In this document: positions 24,565 through 33,332 of the stretch, in pieces
How the letters are laid out: each line of letters begins with the position of its first letter
Position numbering within the stretch: the stretch's first letter is position 1
Source: JABDGM01 sp963738665
GTDB lineage: Bacteria; Planctomycetota; Planctomycetia; Pirellulales; Lacipirellulaceae
Assembly: GCA_963738665.1 (NCBI GenBank)
Contig: CAVTXL010000010.1
Location: 248,001-312,000 of the forward strand
Direction of reading: 5' to 3'
Length of the DNA: 64,000 nt
Position numbers and translations under genes: made by a program
The notes under the pieces: generated by a model
Seen by the model: only the letters and a program-made list of their open reading frames with translations
The model's database searches: none
What the model was told of the DNA's origin: nothing

Positions 24565-26082
24565 ATGAATGCTTCGATGGGCAAGGTGTATTTGGTGGGG
24601 GCCGGGCCGGGTGATCCGGGACTCGTGACGCTGCGCGGGGCCGAGTGTTTGCGAATGGCGGACATCGTGCTGTACGATTATTTGGCCAATCGGTTGTTGC
24701 TGGCTCACTGCCGGCCGGCGGCTGAGGCGGTGTGTCTCGGCCAGCACGGCCGGGGGCGGCTGATGACGCAGGCGGAGGTGAACGCGGCGATGATTGCAGC
24801 GGCCCGGCGGGGCGGCGTGGTCGTGCGGCTGAAGGGGGGCGATCCAACCACATTCGCCCGAGCGGCCGAGGAGCTGACAGCGCTGGAGGCGGCCGGGGTG
24901 CCGTATGAGATCGTGCCCGGCGTTTCGGCGGCGCAGGCGGCCAGCAGCCACGCTGGGATTCCGCTGACGGATCGTGATCAGGCATCGTGCATTGCGCTGG
25001 TGACCGGGCAGGAATCGACGGCGAAGCGGCCGGAGGAGCAACTTGACTATGCGGCACTCGCGCAGTTTCCTGGGACGCTGGTGTTTTACATGGGGCTGAC
25101 GACGGCGCCGCAGTGGAGCCGTGCACTCGTCGAAGAGGGCAAGCCGGCCGATACGCGGGTCGCCATTGTGCGGCGTTGTTCGCTGCCCGATCAGGAAACG
25201 ATTTTTACGACGCTGGGCGAGGTGGAGCGGGCGCTCGGCAGTGGGCCGGGGAAGCTGCGGCCGCCGGCGGTCGTGATCGTCGGCGAGGTGGCTGCCGCGC
25301 GGAACACGGTGAACTGGTTCACATCGCGGCCACTGTTTGGAACGACGGTGCTCGTCACTCGGCCGGCGGGCCAAGAGGAGGAGCTGGCCCTGTCGCTGCG
25401 CGAGTTGGGGGCTGCGGTGCTGACGCAGCCCGCGATCACGATTGGCGAGCCGCGCGAATGGGCGCCGGTGGACGCGGCGATTCGCCGGCTGGCCGAGTTT
25501 GACTGGCTGGTGTTTTCGAGCACAATGGCGTCAATTACTTCCTGGATCGTTTGGCGTCACTCGGGTTCGACACGAGGCATTTGGGCGGCGTGCGACTGGC
25601 GGCAATTGGGCCGGCCACGGCGGCAGCGCTCGCCGACGCGCGCTTGTTGGCGGACGTGCAGCCCGAGTCGTATCGGGCTGAAGCGCTGGCCGAGGCGCTC
25701 GTTCCGGCTGCGCGGGAAGCGGTTTTTGCTGGCGCGGGCCAGCCGCGGGCGGGAGGTGTTGGCGGAGATGCTCACCGCGGCCGGCGGGTATGTCGAACAA
25801 ATCGTCGTGTACGAAAGTGCTGATGTCGCGGCTGCGGATGCGGACATCGCGGCCGCGATGGCGGGCGGCGGAATTCAGTGGACGACCGTTACCAGCTCGG
25901 CGATTGGCCGCAGCCTGGTCCATCTGTTTGGCGATTCGCTGCGGCGCACGCAGTTGGCGGTGATCAGCCCGGTGACGGCCGAGACACTGCGCGAGCTGGG
26001 CTATGAGCCGGCGGCAGTCGCGGCCGAGTATACGTCGACCGGGCTCGTGGATGCGATTCTCGCTCGCAGTAAGGCGGACTGA
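24565..26082 (+). CDS. cobA-hemD: Uroporphyrinogen-III C-methyltransferase / uroporphyrinogen-III synthase fusion (two frameshifts in HemD part)
   Basis: Residues 5-250 are SUMT/CobA: YLVGAGPGDPGLVTLRGAE, LKGGDPTTFARA, PYEIVPGVSAAQAA, AGIPLTDRD and FYMGLTT. They transfer two methyl groups from SAM to uroporphyrinogen III, the entry to sirohaem and cobalamin. From about 255 the HemD domain begins (TVLVTRPAGQEEELALSLRE), which closes hydroxymethylbilane to uroporphyrinogen III. Between about 25525 and 25740 the HemD sequence (NGVNYFLDRLASLGF, RLAAIGPATAAALAD) lies in another frame and then returns (RFLLARASRGREVLAEML), so two compensating indels are present. Start at ATG 24565 or 24577. Confidence 0.9.
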   Translation: MNASMGKVYLVGAGPGDPGLVTLRGAECLRMADIVLYDYLANRLLLAHCRPAAEAVCLGQHGRGRLMTQAEVNAAMIAAARRGGVVVRLKGGDPTTFARAAEELTALEAAGVPYEIVPGVSAAQAASSHAGIPLTDRDQASCIALVTGQESTAKRPEEQLDYAALAQFPGTLVFYMGLTTAPQWSRALVEEGKPADTRVAIVRRCSLPDQETIFTTLGEVERALGSGPGKLRPPAVVIVGEVAAARNTVNWFTSRPLFGTTVLVTRPAGQEEELALSLRELGAAVLTQPAITIGEPREWAPVDAAIRRLAEFDWLVFSSTMASITSWIVWRHSGSTRGIWAACDWRQLGRPRRQRSPTRACWRTCSPSRIGLKRWPRRSFRLRGKRFLLARASRGREVLAEMLTAAGGYVEQIVVYESADVAAADADIAAAMAGGGIQWTTVTSSAIGRSLVHLFGDSLRRTQLAVISPVTAETLRELGYEPAAVAAEYTSTGLVDAILARSKAD

Positions 26083-26475
26083 CGTCGCGGCCGCGCTTCC
26101 GAAGGTGACGGCACAGCAAGATGGCAAACTCTGCCGCCTGGTGAGACTCGCCGTGTTGCGATGCATCGGCCGCTGGCAGCGGTTCTTCGGCGAAACGTCT
26201 GACGTTTGAGGTAAGGTGGGCAAACGTCCGATGCTATCTGTCGGCGGGCGGATGCACTGCAGCATCGCTGCCACTGAGAACGTGATCCGAATTTGCAGAA
26301 GTTGCATTCAAACCCTCTCGCCTGGGAAGAGTGACGGGTGAGGGCGCGTGGTTCAGCCGCCATTCACCCTCACCCCGACCCTCTCCCAGAGGGAGAGGGG
26401 CATTTTATAGCTGTCCGCTGGCGCCCCCCGCCGTTGAACTGCCCCGCGACCCACCCCGTAAGAAAGATTGCCCCC
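26083..26475. other. Intergenic stretch with REP-like repeat
   Basis: 393 bases between cobA-hemD and the RHH gene. Apart from the palindrome at 26367-26400 I see no gene, terminator or promoter that can be supported. Confidence 0.5.
26367..26400. repeat. REP-like CCCTCACCCCGACCC...GAGAGGGG repeat, copy 2
   Basis: A compact palindrome (CCCTCTCCC with GGGAGAGGG) preceded by CCCTCACCCCGA. The copy at 22401-22434 is related. Confidence 0.65.
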
Positions 26476-26724
26476 ATGCCTCGACGTTTTCGTCCCCCGG
26501 CGCCAAAGGTTCGCGCCACGCTCTATCTGCCTATCGATTTGCTCGACGAGGCCCGCGACGCGGCCGTGCATTTGGCCGGCCACCCCGTGCGGCTGACGTT
26601 GACGAAGTTTGCCGAGCAGGCGTTTCGGGCCGAGCTGCAGCGCCTGAAGGAGAACTACAACGCCGGCTGCGATTTTCCCCCCCGCGAAGAAGACCTCAAA
26701 GGCGGCCGCCCGATCGCCGCCTGA
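26476..26724 (+). CDS. Small ribbon-helix-helix-like DNA-binding protein
   Basis: An 82-residue protein. After a Pro/Arg-rich start comes KVRATLYLPIDLLDEARDAA, then LTLTKFAEQAFRAELQRLK: a beta strand followed by two helices, as in CopG/Arc-type ribbon-helix-helix proteins. The end is FPPREEDLKGGRPIAA, a tail common in this group. ATG 26476 is chosen because it gives the compact domain; the longer frame reads through the REP-like repeat. Such proteins are often antitoxins or partition/replication regulators, but no partner gene is next to it. Confidence 0.6.
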   Translation: MPRRFRPPAPKVRATLYLPIDLLDEARDAAVHLAGHPVRLTLTKFAEQAFRAELQRLKENYNAGCDFPPREEDLKGGRPIAA

Positions 26725-26845
26725 TGCACTTGCCTTACCGACCACGCGGCCATGGGCCGCGCCTGCCAACGTAGACGCGGCACTTCGCCGCGTCGGTCAG
26801 ATTGTAGCCGCGGCGCCGCGCCGCGCGAACAAACTGGAGAACCTC

Positions 26846-27085
26846 ATGGAACGCACTCACCTCAAGGCGAAGTCCGCAGCCCTGCGGATGTACCCTCGCC
26901 TGGCGTCCAAACCGCAGCAAATAGTTTCCTCGTTCGTGCACCGTCCGACGAGCCGCCGCCGCGCCGAGCCATCCGCCAGCGGCGATACGACAGCGACAAC
27001 GGCCCATGCCCAGATGCGGCTGCGACTACTCAACATGATCATCGAAAATGAAAAGTCGCGGCGGCACGAACATCATGCCAGTTGA
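26846..27085 (+). CDS. Small hypothetical protein (79 aa)
   Basis: A basic frame starting MERTHLKAKSAALRMYPRLA, with GGAG about 8 bases before ATG 26846. It overlaps the N-terminal region of the following protease gene in another frame. There is no family and no membrane segment. The start signal is the only support, so it may be spurious. Confidence 0.25.
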   Translation: MERTHLKAKSAALRMYPRLASKPQQIVSSFVHRPTSRRRAEPSASGDTTATTAHAQMRLRLLNMIIENEKSRRHEHHAS

Positions 27086-28186
27086 CACCGGCCTCGGCCA
27101 ATCGAAAGAGCTGCATCGCGGACTATTGAACGTGATGTGTCGGTCCCTCTGGCGGCTGCTGCTCATCGCCGGCGTGGCCCTTGCGCCCGCGTTGGCAGTG
27201 GCCGCCAGCGGCCTCGATTCGCCATCGTTCGTGTCCGATGATGCGATCGCCCGCACGGCCGGCTGGCCGTTTGCCGGTCTCGGCCGGCGGCCCGCCTCTG
27301 AGTCGTCGCGCTACCCGGCGACGCCGCACCCGGCGGTCGCCCGCATCGTCGCGCCGAAAAAGGCGCGACCGCCTACGGCAGCGGCACGCTGGTCGACGTT
27401 CGCGATCAGTACGGTCTGGTGGTCACGAACTGGCACGTCGTCTCGGACGCGACGGGCGACATCGAGGTTGTCTTTCCCGACGGCTTCCGTTCGCACGCGC
27501 GGGCGCTGAAGGTCGATCGCGACTGGGACCTGGCGGCGCTAGTGATCTGGCGGCCGGCGATCGAGCCGGTGAAGCTGGCGTCGCAGCCGCCGCGGCCCGG
27601 GGATCGGCTGACGATCCATGGCTACGGCAAGGGGCAGTATCGCGTGGCCACCGGCCGCTGCACGCAGTACTACGCACCGCACGCAAATTTTCCCGCGGAG
27701 ATGGTCGAGCTCGACGTCGAGGCCCGGCAGGGCGATTCGGGCGGGCCGATCTTCAACGACCGCGGCGAGCTGGCCGGGGTATTGTTCGGGGCAGGGCAGG
27801 GGACCACGCTGGGCAGCTTCGGCCCGCGGGTCAGTTCGTTCCTGGCGACGCTGGCCCCGAATATTGGGCAGTCGCGCGACCAGACGCAGATCGCGATCGC
27901 CGACCGTCCGGCGCCGAATGTCTGCGCTCAATCGGACGCGGGAAGCAGCGCCGTGACCAATGCTTCGCGCGAGATTTGGCCCAGCTCTCCGTGGGCTCCG
28001 GCACCGGGCTCACCAACGCAAATAACAAATTCGCAAGACAGACTGGTCGCTGCAGCGACCAGTCCGCAGGCATCCACCGATGCCAGCGTGCACAGCGCGA
28101 ATAGTTGGTACGAACCCGCGAAGTCATTCCTCGCAGTGGTCGGCCTGGCGGCGATTGCGCTGCGACTGGTTAAGATTGTGCGCTGA
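27075..28186 (+). CDS. Exported trypsin-like serine protease (frameshift near 27358)
   Basis: The N-terminus holds an export signal (CRSLWRLLLIAGVALAPALA). The first frame runs to HPAVARIVAP; after an A5 run the sense continues in the next frame with EKGATAYGSGTLVDV, then LVVTNWHVVSDATGDIEVVF (catalytic His) and DWDLAALVIW (Asp). RQGDSGGPIFNDRGELAGVLFG holds the catalytic Ser. The C-terminus ends in one membrane helix (FLAVVGLAAIALRLVKIV), so the protease is probably anchored. The start is uncertain: ATG at 27075 or 27135, with one further upstream at 27048. Planctomycetes carry many such small secreted chymotrypsin-fold proteases; the substrate is unknown. Confidence 0.8.
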
Positions 28187-28213
28187 CGTCGATGAGCGCC
28201 GCGCGCGGTGGCG

Positions 28214-28702
28214 CTACTCCGCCAGCTTCGCCCGGATGTCGCCCACAATCGCCAGTGGCACGAAGCGGGCCAGCTCGTCGTCGGTGGCCAGCGGCGTGAT
28301 CTGTTTGATCAGCGAGCTGGAGACGTGTGAAAACTCTTCGTCAGCCATCAGAAAGACGGTCTCAACGCTTGGGTCGAGCTTACGGTTGGCGAGCGTCATC
28401 GTGAATTCGGTGTCCATATCGGAAAGCGAGCGCACGCCGCGGATGATCACGCGGGCGTCGCACTGGCGGACAAACTGGACGGCGAGGCCGGAAAACTGTT
28501 TGACGCTCACATTCCCCAGCGGCCTGGTGACGCGCTCGATCAGCTCGACGCGCTCGTCGGCGGTGAAGAGAGATTCTTTGCCGATGTTGGTCCCCACGCC
28601 GACGATCAGTTCATCGACCAGACGGCTGCTCCGCTCGATCACGTTCAGATGCCCGAGCGTGATCGGATCGAAGGAACCGGTGTAGACGGCACGACGGGAC
28701 AT
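28214..28702 (-). CDS. coaD: Phosphopantetheine adenylyltransferase
   Basis: A 162-residue nucleotidyltransferase that makes dephospho-CoA from 4'-phosphopantetheine and ATP. Motifs are AVYTGSFDPITLGHLNVIE (T/HxGH-type site at residues 7-18), RGVRSLSDMDTEFTMTLANR, and SSSLIKQI, which replaces the common SSSxVRE. Length and start fit the family. No CoA-pathway neighbour is present. It is convergent with the protease gene, with only 27 bases between the stops. Confidence 0.96.
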   Translation of the reverse strand: MSRRAVYTGSFDPITLGHLNVIERSSRLVDELIVGVGTNIGKESLFTADERVELIERVTRPLGNVSVKQFSGLAVQFVRQCDARVIIRGVRSLSDMDTEFTMTLANRKLDPSVETVFLMADEEFSHVSSSLIKQITPLATDDELARFVPLAIVGDIRAKLAE

Positions 28703-28759
28703 GGGGCAGCCTAGCGAGGTGGCGACGTTGTAAGAACGGGAGCCGCATCAAGATGCAGA

Positions 28760-28875
28760 AATTGCAGATTGCAAATTGCAAATTGCAAACTCACAATTGT
28801 AAGAAGGGAGCAGAAACGCCTTGATCGCCGTTTTTCAATTCGCAATTTGCAATATGCATTTTGCATTTTGCAATT
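28760..28875. repeat. AT-rich inverted repeat (GCAAATTGCAAATTGC family)
   Basis: The left arm 28760-28790 (tandem ATTGCAA units) and right arm 28841-28875 (GCAATTTGCAATATGCATTT and so on) face each other. Related TGCATTTTGCATTT sequence occurs inside the large palindrome before truA (35623-35793). It is strikingly AT-rich in a GC-rich genome. Confidence 0.65.
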
Positions 28876-28887
28876 CCCTTTCGAGCT

Positions 28888-30060
28888 TCACAACTTCGTT
28901 AGAGCGCCGACCAATCGCTCAACGTCTTCTTCATTGTTGTACGCATGGGGGGCGATTCGCAACCGGCCGGCGCGGCTGCTGAGCACGACGCCTTGCGTCA
29001 AACAGTGCCTTTTCACGGCCAGCGGCTCATGGGCTGGCCACTCGAACGAGACGATTCCCGATCGCTGCTCGCCGCCGCGTTGATCGGTCCGCCGGTCGGA
29101 GACGATCGTCGCCCCGATCTCTGCCAGCCGCCGGCAGGCGAGGTCGGTAATGTCGAGCACGGCCGCGGCGACCGCTTCCGCGCCGAGCTCCAACAACAGG
29201 CCCAGGCTGGCTCCAAGGGCGAGCATGCCGGCCATGTTCTGGGCGCCCCCTTCGTAGCGGGCGGCGGCTGGCTTGAGGTTCAACTCGATGTGGGTGTAAT
29301 CGCGTTCTTGGACGACGCTGTGCGAGCCCAGGCCGATCGGCCGCAGCCGCGGCAAGAGCTCGCGGTGAATAAAGGCGATGCCCGCTCCTTCGGGCCCCAG
29401 CAGCCACTTTTGCCCCCCGGCCGCCAGCGCATCGACGGGCATTTTTTTGACATCGATCGGAAACACGCCGAGGGCCTGAATCGCGTCCACCACGCACAGG
29501 GCGCCGCGCTCGTGTGCGATTTGGGCGACACGCTCCAAATCGTGGCGGTAGCCGGTGGCATAGCCGACCCAACTGATCGCCAGGACCCGCGTGCGATTGT
29601 CGCACTCCGACGCCAAGCGGTCTAAATCGACGCGGCCGCTCGGCTCGGTCGGCACGCGCCGCGTCTGGACGCCGCGACTTTCTAGATTCATCCACGGGTA
29701 GACGTTTGACGGAAATTCGTCGGCCAGCGTGACGACGTTGTCGCCCGGGCGCCAGTCGAGCCCTTCGGCGACCAGATTCAGACCGACCGTCGTGTTGGGC
29801 ACCAGGGCGATTTCGTCCGTCGCCGCGCCCAGCAGCCGGGCGGCCGTCGCGCGGGTCGCCTCGACGCTGCGGTGCGACTCGGGCCAATTCACGTCGCCGT
29901 TGGCCGAGACGTCATTGACCCATTTGGCCAGCGTCACGGCCGACCGCCGAGGCAGCGGCGAGACGGCCGCATGGTCGAAATAGGCCCAGCGGTCGGCGGC
30001 AGGCATTTCGGCCCGCAGGCGCGCTCGAACGGCGTCCACGTTTGACGTAGGATTACTCAT
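28888..30060 (-). CDS. Class V aminotransferase (isopenicillin-N-epimerase/NifS-like fold)
   Basis: A 390-residue PLP enzyme: YFDHAAVSPLPRRS near residue 28, VPNTTVGLNLV near 87, AISWVGYATGYRHD near 161, VVDAIQALGVFPID near 190 (PLP-ring Asp), and the Schiff-base Lys218 in GGQKWLLGPEGAGIAF. It ends with SFEWPAHEP and LRIAPHAYNNEEDVERLV. The family covers cysteine desulfurases, kynureninase-like and epimerase-like enzymes. The lack of an active-site Cys loop that I can see argues against a NifS desulfurase. It is divergent from pcm. Substrate unknown. Confidence 0.88.
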   Translation of the reverse strand: MSNPTSNVDAVRARLRAEMPAADRWAYFDHAAVSPLPRRSAVTLAKWVNDVSANGDVNWPESHRSVEATRATAARLLGAATDEIALVPNTTVGLNLVAEGLDWRPGDNVVTLADEFPSNVYPWMNLESRGVQTRRVPTEPSGRVDLDRLASECDNRTRVLAISWVGYATGYRHDLERVAQIAHERGALCVVDAIQALGVFPIDVKKMPVDALAAGGQKWLLGPEGAGIAFIHRELLPRLRPIGLGSHSVVQERDYTHIELNLKPAAARYEGGAQNMAGMLALGASLGLLLELGAEAVAAAVLDITDLACRRLAEIGATIVSDRRTDQRGGEQRSGIVSFEWPAHEPLAVKRHCLTQGVVLSSRAGRLRIAPHAYNNEEDVERLVGALTKL

Positions 30061-30137
30061 AGGCCGGGGCGTTCAATTTGCTCGGTTTCGCGATGATACG
30101 ATTGTAGCCGGTCCCTCTCACCGACACAGGTGCGACC

Positions 30138-31394
30138 ATGAGAAAACGTTGGCTGTTGCAGATTCCGTTGGTAATCGCATTGTGCGGACAGGTCGCGGAG
30201 TCGCTCGCGCAACTACCCGCCCAATCGCTCCGCGATTGGCAGCAACTCGCCGGCGACATGGTCGCCAAAGAGATCGCCGCCGCCGGCGTCACGAACGAGC
30301 GGGTGCTCGAGGCGGCCCGGCAGACGCCGCGGCATGAATTCGTGCCGCAGAATCAGCGGCCCTATGCGTACTATGACATGGCCCTGCCGATCGGCGACGC
30401 GCAAACCATCTCGCCGCCGTTTATCGTGGCCTACATGACGCAGGAGCTCAGCCCGCAGCCGACCGATCGCGTGCTGGAGATCGGCACCGGCAGCGGTTAC
30501 CAGGCGGCGATCCTCAGCCCGCTGGTGAAAGAAGTTTATACGATCGAGATCGTCGAAGCACTCGGCCGGCGGGCCGAGCGGACGCTGAAGCGACTCGACT
30601 ACAAAAACGTGTTCGTCCGCATCGGCGACGGTTACCAGGGCTGGCCTGACAAGGCGCCGTTCGACAAGATCATCGTCACCTGCTCGCCGGAAAAAGTGCC
30701 TCAGCCGCTGATCGATCAGCTTCGCGACGGCGGGCTGATGATCGTGCCGGTCGGCGAACGCTACCAGCAAACGCTCTATCGCTTTCGCAAGGAGGGGAGC
30801 GAATTGAAGCGGGAAGCATTGCGGCCGACGCTGTTCGTGCCGATGACTGGCGCCGCCGAAGACCAGCGCCTCGTGAAGCCCGATCCGACCAAGCCGCAGA
30901 TCGTCAACGGCGGCTTCGAGCAGACGCAGCCCGTCGACGCGGCGAACAAGGATGGTGCGCGCGAGCCGGCCGGTTGGCATTATCAGCGGCAGCTCACGCT
31001 CGTCACGGGAGCCGCGGACGCACCCGAGGGTCAGGCATACGCCCAGTTTCATAACGACGAGCCGGGCCGCGGTTGCCAGGCGCTGCAGGGCTTCGCCGTC
31101 GACGGCCGCAAAGTTTCCGCGCTCCGCCTTTCACTAGCTGCGAAGGGTGAAAACATCCGACCAGGCCAAAACCCCAATCAGTTGCCGCAGGCCGTGATTT
31201 CGTTTTACGACGAGCGGCGGGCCGTGGTCGGCGAAGAGGTTTTGGGACCATTTCAGGGCACGTTCCCTTGGCGCCGCGAAGAGCGGCGGATCGGCGTCCC
31301 GCTGCGGGCCCGCGAGGCGATTCTGCGGATCGGCTTGCTGGGGGCCGTGGGCGATCTTGCGCTGGACGATGTCGAGCTTCGTGCCGCCCAGTGA
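30138..31394 (+). CDS. pcm: Exported protein-L-isoaspartate O-methyltransferase with C-terminal jelly-roll-like domain
   Basis: Residues 1-25 look like a signal peptide (KRWLLQIPLVIALCGQVAESLA). Residues 35-235 are a PIMT domain: VLEAARQTPRHEFVP, DMALPIGDAQTISPPFIVAYM, VLEIGTGSGYQAAIL (SAM loop), IEIVEALGRRAE, IGDGYQGWPDKAPFDKIIV, LRDGGLMIVPVG. It methylates abnormal isoaspartyl residues for repair. From about 250 a beta-rich extension (IVNGGFEQTQPVD to LALDDVELRAA) resembles a carbohydrate-binding-type jelly roll. Export is unusual because SAM is cytosolic; the signal could be uncleaved or weak. It starts at ATG 30138. Confidence 0.85.
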   Translation: MRKRWLLQIPLVIALCGQVAESLAQLPAQSLRDWQQLAGDMVAKEIAAAGVTNERVLEAARQTPRHEFVPQNQRPYAYYDMALPIGDAQTISPPFIVAYMTQELSPQPTDRVLEIGTGSGYQAAILSPLVKEVYTIEIVEALGRRAERTLKRLDYKNVFVRIGDGYQGWPDKAPFDKIIVTCSPEKVPQPLIDQLRDGGLMIVPVGERYQQTLYRFRKEGSELKREALRPTLFVPMTGAAEDQRLVKPDPTKPQIVNGGFEQTQPVDAANKDGAREPAGWHYQRQLTLVTGAADAPEGQAYAQFHNDEPGRGCQALQGFAVDGRKVSALRLSLAAKGENIRPGQNPNQLPQAVISFYDERRAVVGEEVLGPFQGTFPWRREERRIGVPLRAREAILRIGLLGAVGDLALDDVELRAAQ

Positions 31395-31718
31395 GCGGTC
31401 CGCCAGACGTTCGAAGCTGCTGCTTCCCGCCAACACGTCGGGCTGCCAGCAGATTTTTCGATACGTCTGTTGCAGATTTCCAGCGCCCTGGGCGGATTTG
31501 GGAACCTATCCGGGCCGCGGGCAAGAAACTCGACTGACAGCTAGCACATTCCCCAATCGCGTGGCCGGAAAACTCCGCGAAATCAGACAATTTGACCCAG
31601 CTTACTTGAATTACACAGACCGGCTGGTATCCTAGTGGGGGACGTAAACCAGGCCGGCCGCCGACGGAAAGCGGCCGTAACGAATGTTGTTCTAGGAGAA
31701 AACGGGAAGGAGAATTAA
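31395..31718. other. Intergenic leader of the TIGR03000-domain gene
   Basis: 324 bases with no gene. It ends in a purine-rich Shine-Dalgarno region: AGGAG occurs twice, the second about 8 bases before ATG 31719. A promoter surely lies here but no box pair is clear enough to mark. Confidence 0.45.
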
Positions 31719-32426
31719 ATGACGCGTATGACCGGTGTGTCAATCGCCGTCGCGGTGGTGCTATCGCTAGCGATGGCCAGCGATTCCCAAGCGTTTTGGG
31801 GATCGCGCGGTAGTTCGGGAAGCTGTGGCTCCTCCGGCGGTAGCTGGGGCAGCTCCGGCGGCAGTTGGGGCAGCTCGGGCTCGAGCGGTGGCAGTTGGGG
31901 CAGCTCGGGCGGTAGCTGGGGCAGTTGTGGATCGAGCGGCGGCGGCGGTTTGCTGAGCCGCATTTTCAACCACGGCTCGTCCGGCAGTTGCGGTTCGAGC
32001 GGCGGCTATAGCTACAGCAGTTGCGGATCGAGCGGCGGCTATAGCAGTTGCGGCTCGTCGGGCGGTGCTGCCTATTACGGCGGCGTCACCGGGGGCAATT
32101 ATGTGACGACTTCGCGCCCGACGGCGACCTATGCGTCCGTGGCAACACCGACGCCGGTGGTCAAAACCGAGCTAAAGCTGCGTGTGCCGGCCGATGCGAA
32201 GGTTACGCTGGCAGGCGTTGCGACGAAGCAAACCGGCGAAGTGCGGCAGTTTGCGACCAGCAACTTGGCCAGCGGCCAGGCCTGGCAAAACTACCAGGTG
32301 GTCGTGGAAATGAACCGGGATGGCAAGCCGGTACGCGAAGAGCGGACGATCACGCTCGTCGGCGGACAGACGCAGGAATTGTCGTTTGTCTCGGGCGATA
32401 CCAAGGTGGCGAGCCTTACGCCGTAG
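31719..32426 (+). CDS. Exported Gly/Ser/Cys-repeat protein with TIGR03000 domain
   Basis: A 235-residue protein. After a signal peptide (MTRMTGVSIAVAVVLSLAMA) comes WGSRGSSGSCGSSGGSWGSS and further GSSGGSWG / CGSSGG repeats to about residue 120. Tyr-rich and Thr-rich parts follow. The C-terminal 75 residues (LKLRVPADAKVTLAGVATKQ to LVGGQTQELSF) are the planctomycete-specific TIGR03000 domain, thought to be envelope-associated. The repeats carry regularly spaced Cys, so disulphide or metal cross-linking is possible. A strong Shine-Dalgarno sequence is present, and a strong terminator follows at 32483-32521: a well expressed single gene. Confidence 0.85.
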   Translation: MTRMTGVSIAVAVVLSLAMASDSQAFWGSRGSSGSCGSSGGSWGSSGGSWGSSGSSGGSWGSSGGSWGSCGSSGGGGLLSRIFNHGSSGSCGSSGGYSYSSCGSSGGYSSCGSSGGAAYYGGVTGGNYVTTSRPTATYASVATPTPVVKTELKLRVPADAKVTLAGVATKQTGEVRQFATSNLASGQAWQNYQVVVEMNRDGKPVREERTITLVGGQTQELSFVSGDTKVASLTP

Positions 32427-32482
32427 TCGGCCCGCCACTGGCATGCGAGGCGCCCGCAAGCGCTCGAGCTGTGAAGAAACAC

Positions 32483-32521
32483 ACCCTCGCGGCGGCCCCA
32501 AGCCGCCCGCGAGGGTTTTTC
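32483..32521 (+). terminator. Rho-independent terminator
   Basis: The arms ACCCTCGCGGCGGC (32483-32496) and GCCGCCCGCGAGGGT (32502-32516) form a 14-pair stem with one bulged G and a CCCAA loop, followed directly by TTTTT. It ends the TIGR03000 gene. Confidence 0.9.
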
Positions 32522-32642
32522 GTTTGCTCTGGTCCCAGGCCGCCGTGCGCAGCTACCATTCGGGCGAAATCCGGCTGGACCAGTTTCGCGGTCGTACTCT
32601 CCCTCGCTCGTCCGCGGCCGCTTGAGACGTACCGATGCTGCC

Positions 32643-33332
32643 ATGAGTAAGAACCGCCCCAATTCGCCGCCTTCGCGGGATGCCAGCGGCAGCGCTGCAC
32701 GCCGCGAGCAGGGCGTACCGACGTGGCTGCGCGTGATGGTGTCGCTGCTTTTGGTTTGGCACTTGACGGCGATCTTCGTGGCGGCCCTGTCCGTGCCTGG
32801 AAGCTCGCAGCTGGCAGAGCGTATTGCCCAGGGTTCATTCATGCAATACTACCTCGATGCGCTGCACTTAAACCAAGGGCATTCCTTCTTCGCACCGCAG
32901 CCTCCCCTGCCGGTGACGGTTCGTTATCAGATTTATGATGAGCGTCGCAACTTGATCAGCCAGGGAAAGATTCCTGACGCCAAAGAAGAATGGCCCCGTT
33001 TGCTTTACCACCGATATTTCATGCTCGCCGACCAGGCTGGCCCGGGCGATCCGCGCAACATCGATCCGAAAATCCAAGAACTCAGCGATAAGTATCTGGC
33101 CTATTTTGCCCGCCACCTGTTGCGTAACTCGGAGGGCTACACGATTCGTGTCCGCCGCGTGCTGCAGGAGCTGGTTTCGCCGGAAGAATTGCTGAGCGGC
33201 AAGAAGCCGGACCAAGGCGTCGACCACGAGGTAGCCGCCGTGACGGTGACTCGGCGAGACTTGGATGCACACGATGCGGCCACGGCCTCGCGGCAGAACG
33301 CGGCCGGGTGGACATCGGGAGGTGCGCGATGA
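32643..33332 (+). CDS. Hypothetical membrane protein coupled to HTTM gene
   Basis: ATG 32643 (MSKNRPNSPPSRDASGSAAR) is chosen over 32622 as the more compact start. One strong membrane helix follows (LRVMVSLLLVWHLTAIFVAA), then an extracytoplasmic region with HLNQGHSFFAPQPPLPVTVR, YQIYDERRNLISQGKI and LLYHRYFMLADQ. It ends in an Ala-rich tail. The family is not named, but genes of this form commonly precede HTTM-domain genes in planctomycetes. Its TGA overlaps the ATG of the HTTM gene (ATGA), so the two are translated together and probably interact in the membrane. Confidence 0.75.
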   Translation: MSKNRPNSPPSRDASGSAARREQGVPTWLRVMVSLLLVWHLTAIFVAALSVPGSSQLAERIAQGSFMQYYLDALHLNQGHSFFAPQPPLPVTVRYQIYDERRNLISQGKIPDAKEEWPRLLYHRYFMLADQAGPGDPRNIDPKIQELSDKYLAYFARHLLRNSEGYTIRVRRVLQELVSPEELLSGKKPDQGVDHEVAAVTVTRRDLDAHDAATASRQNAAGWTSGGAR

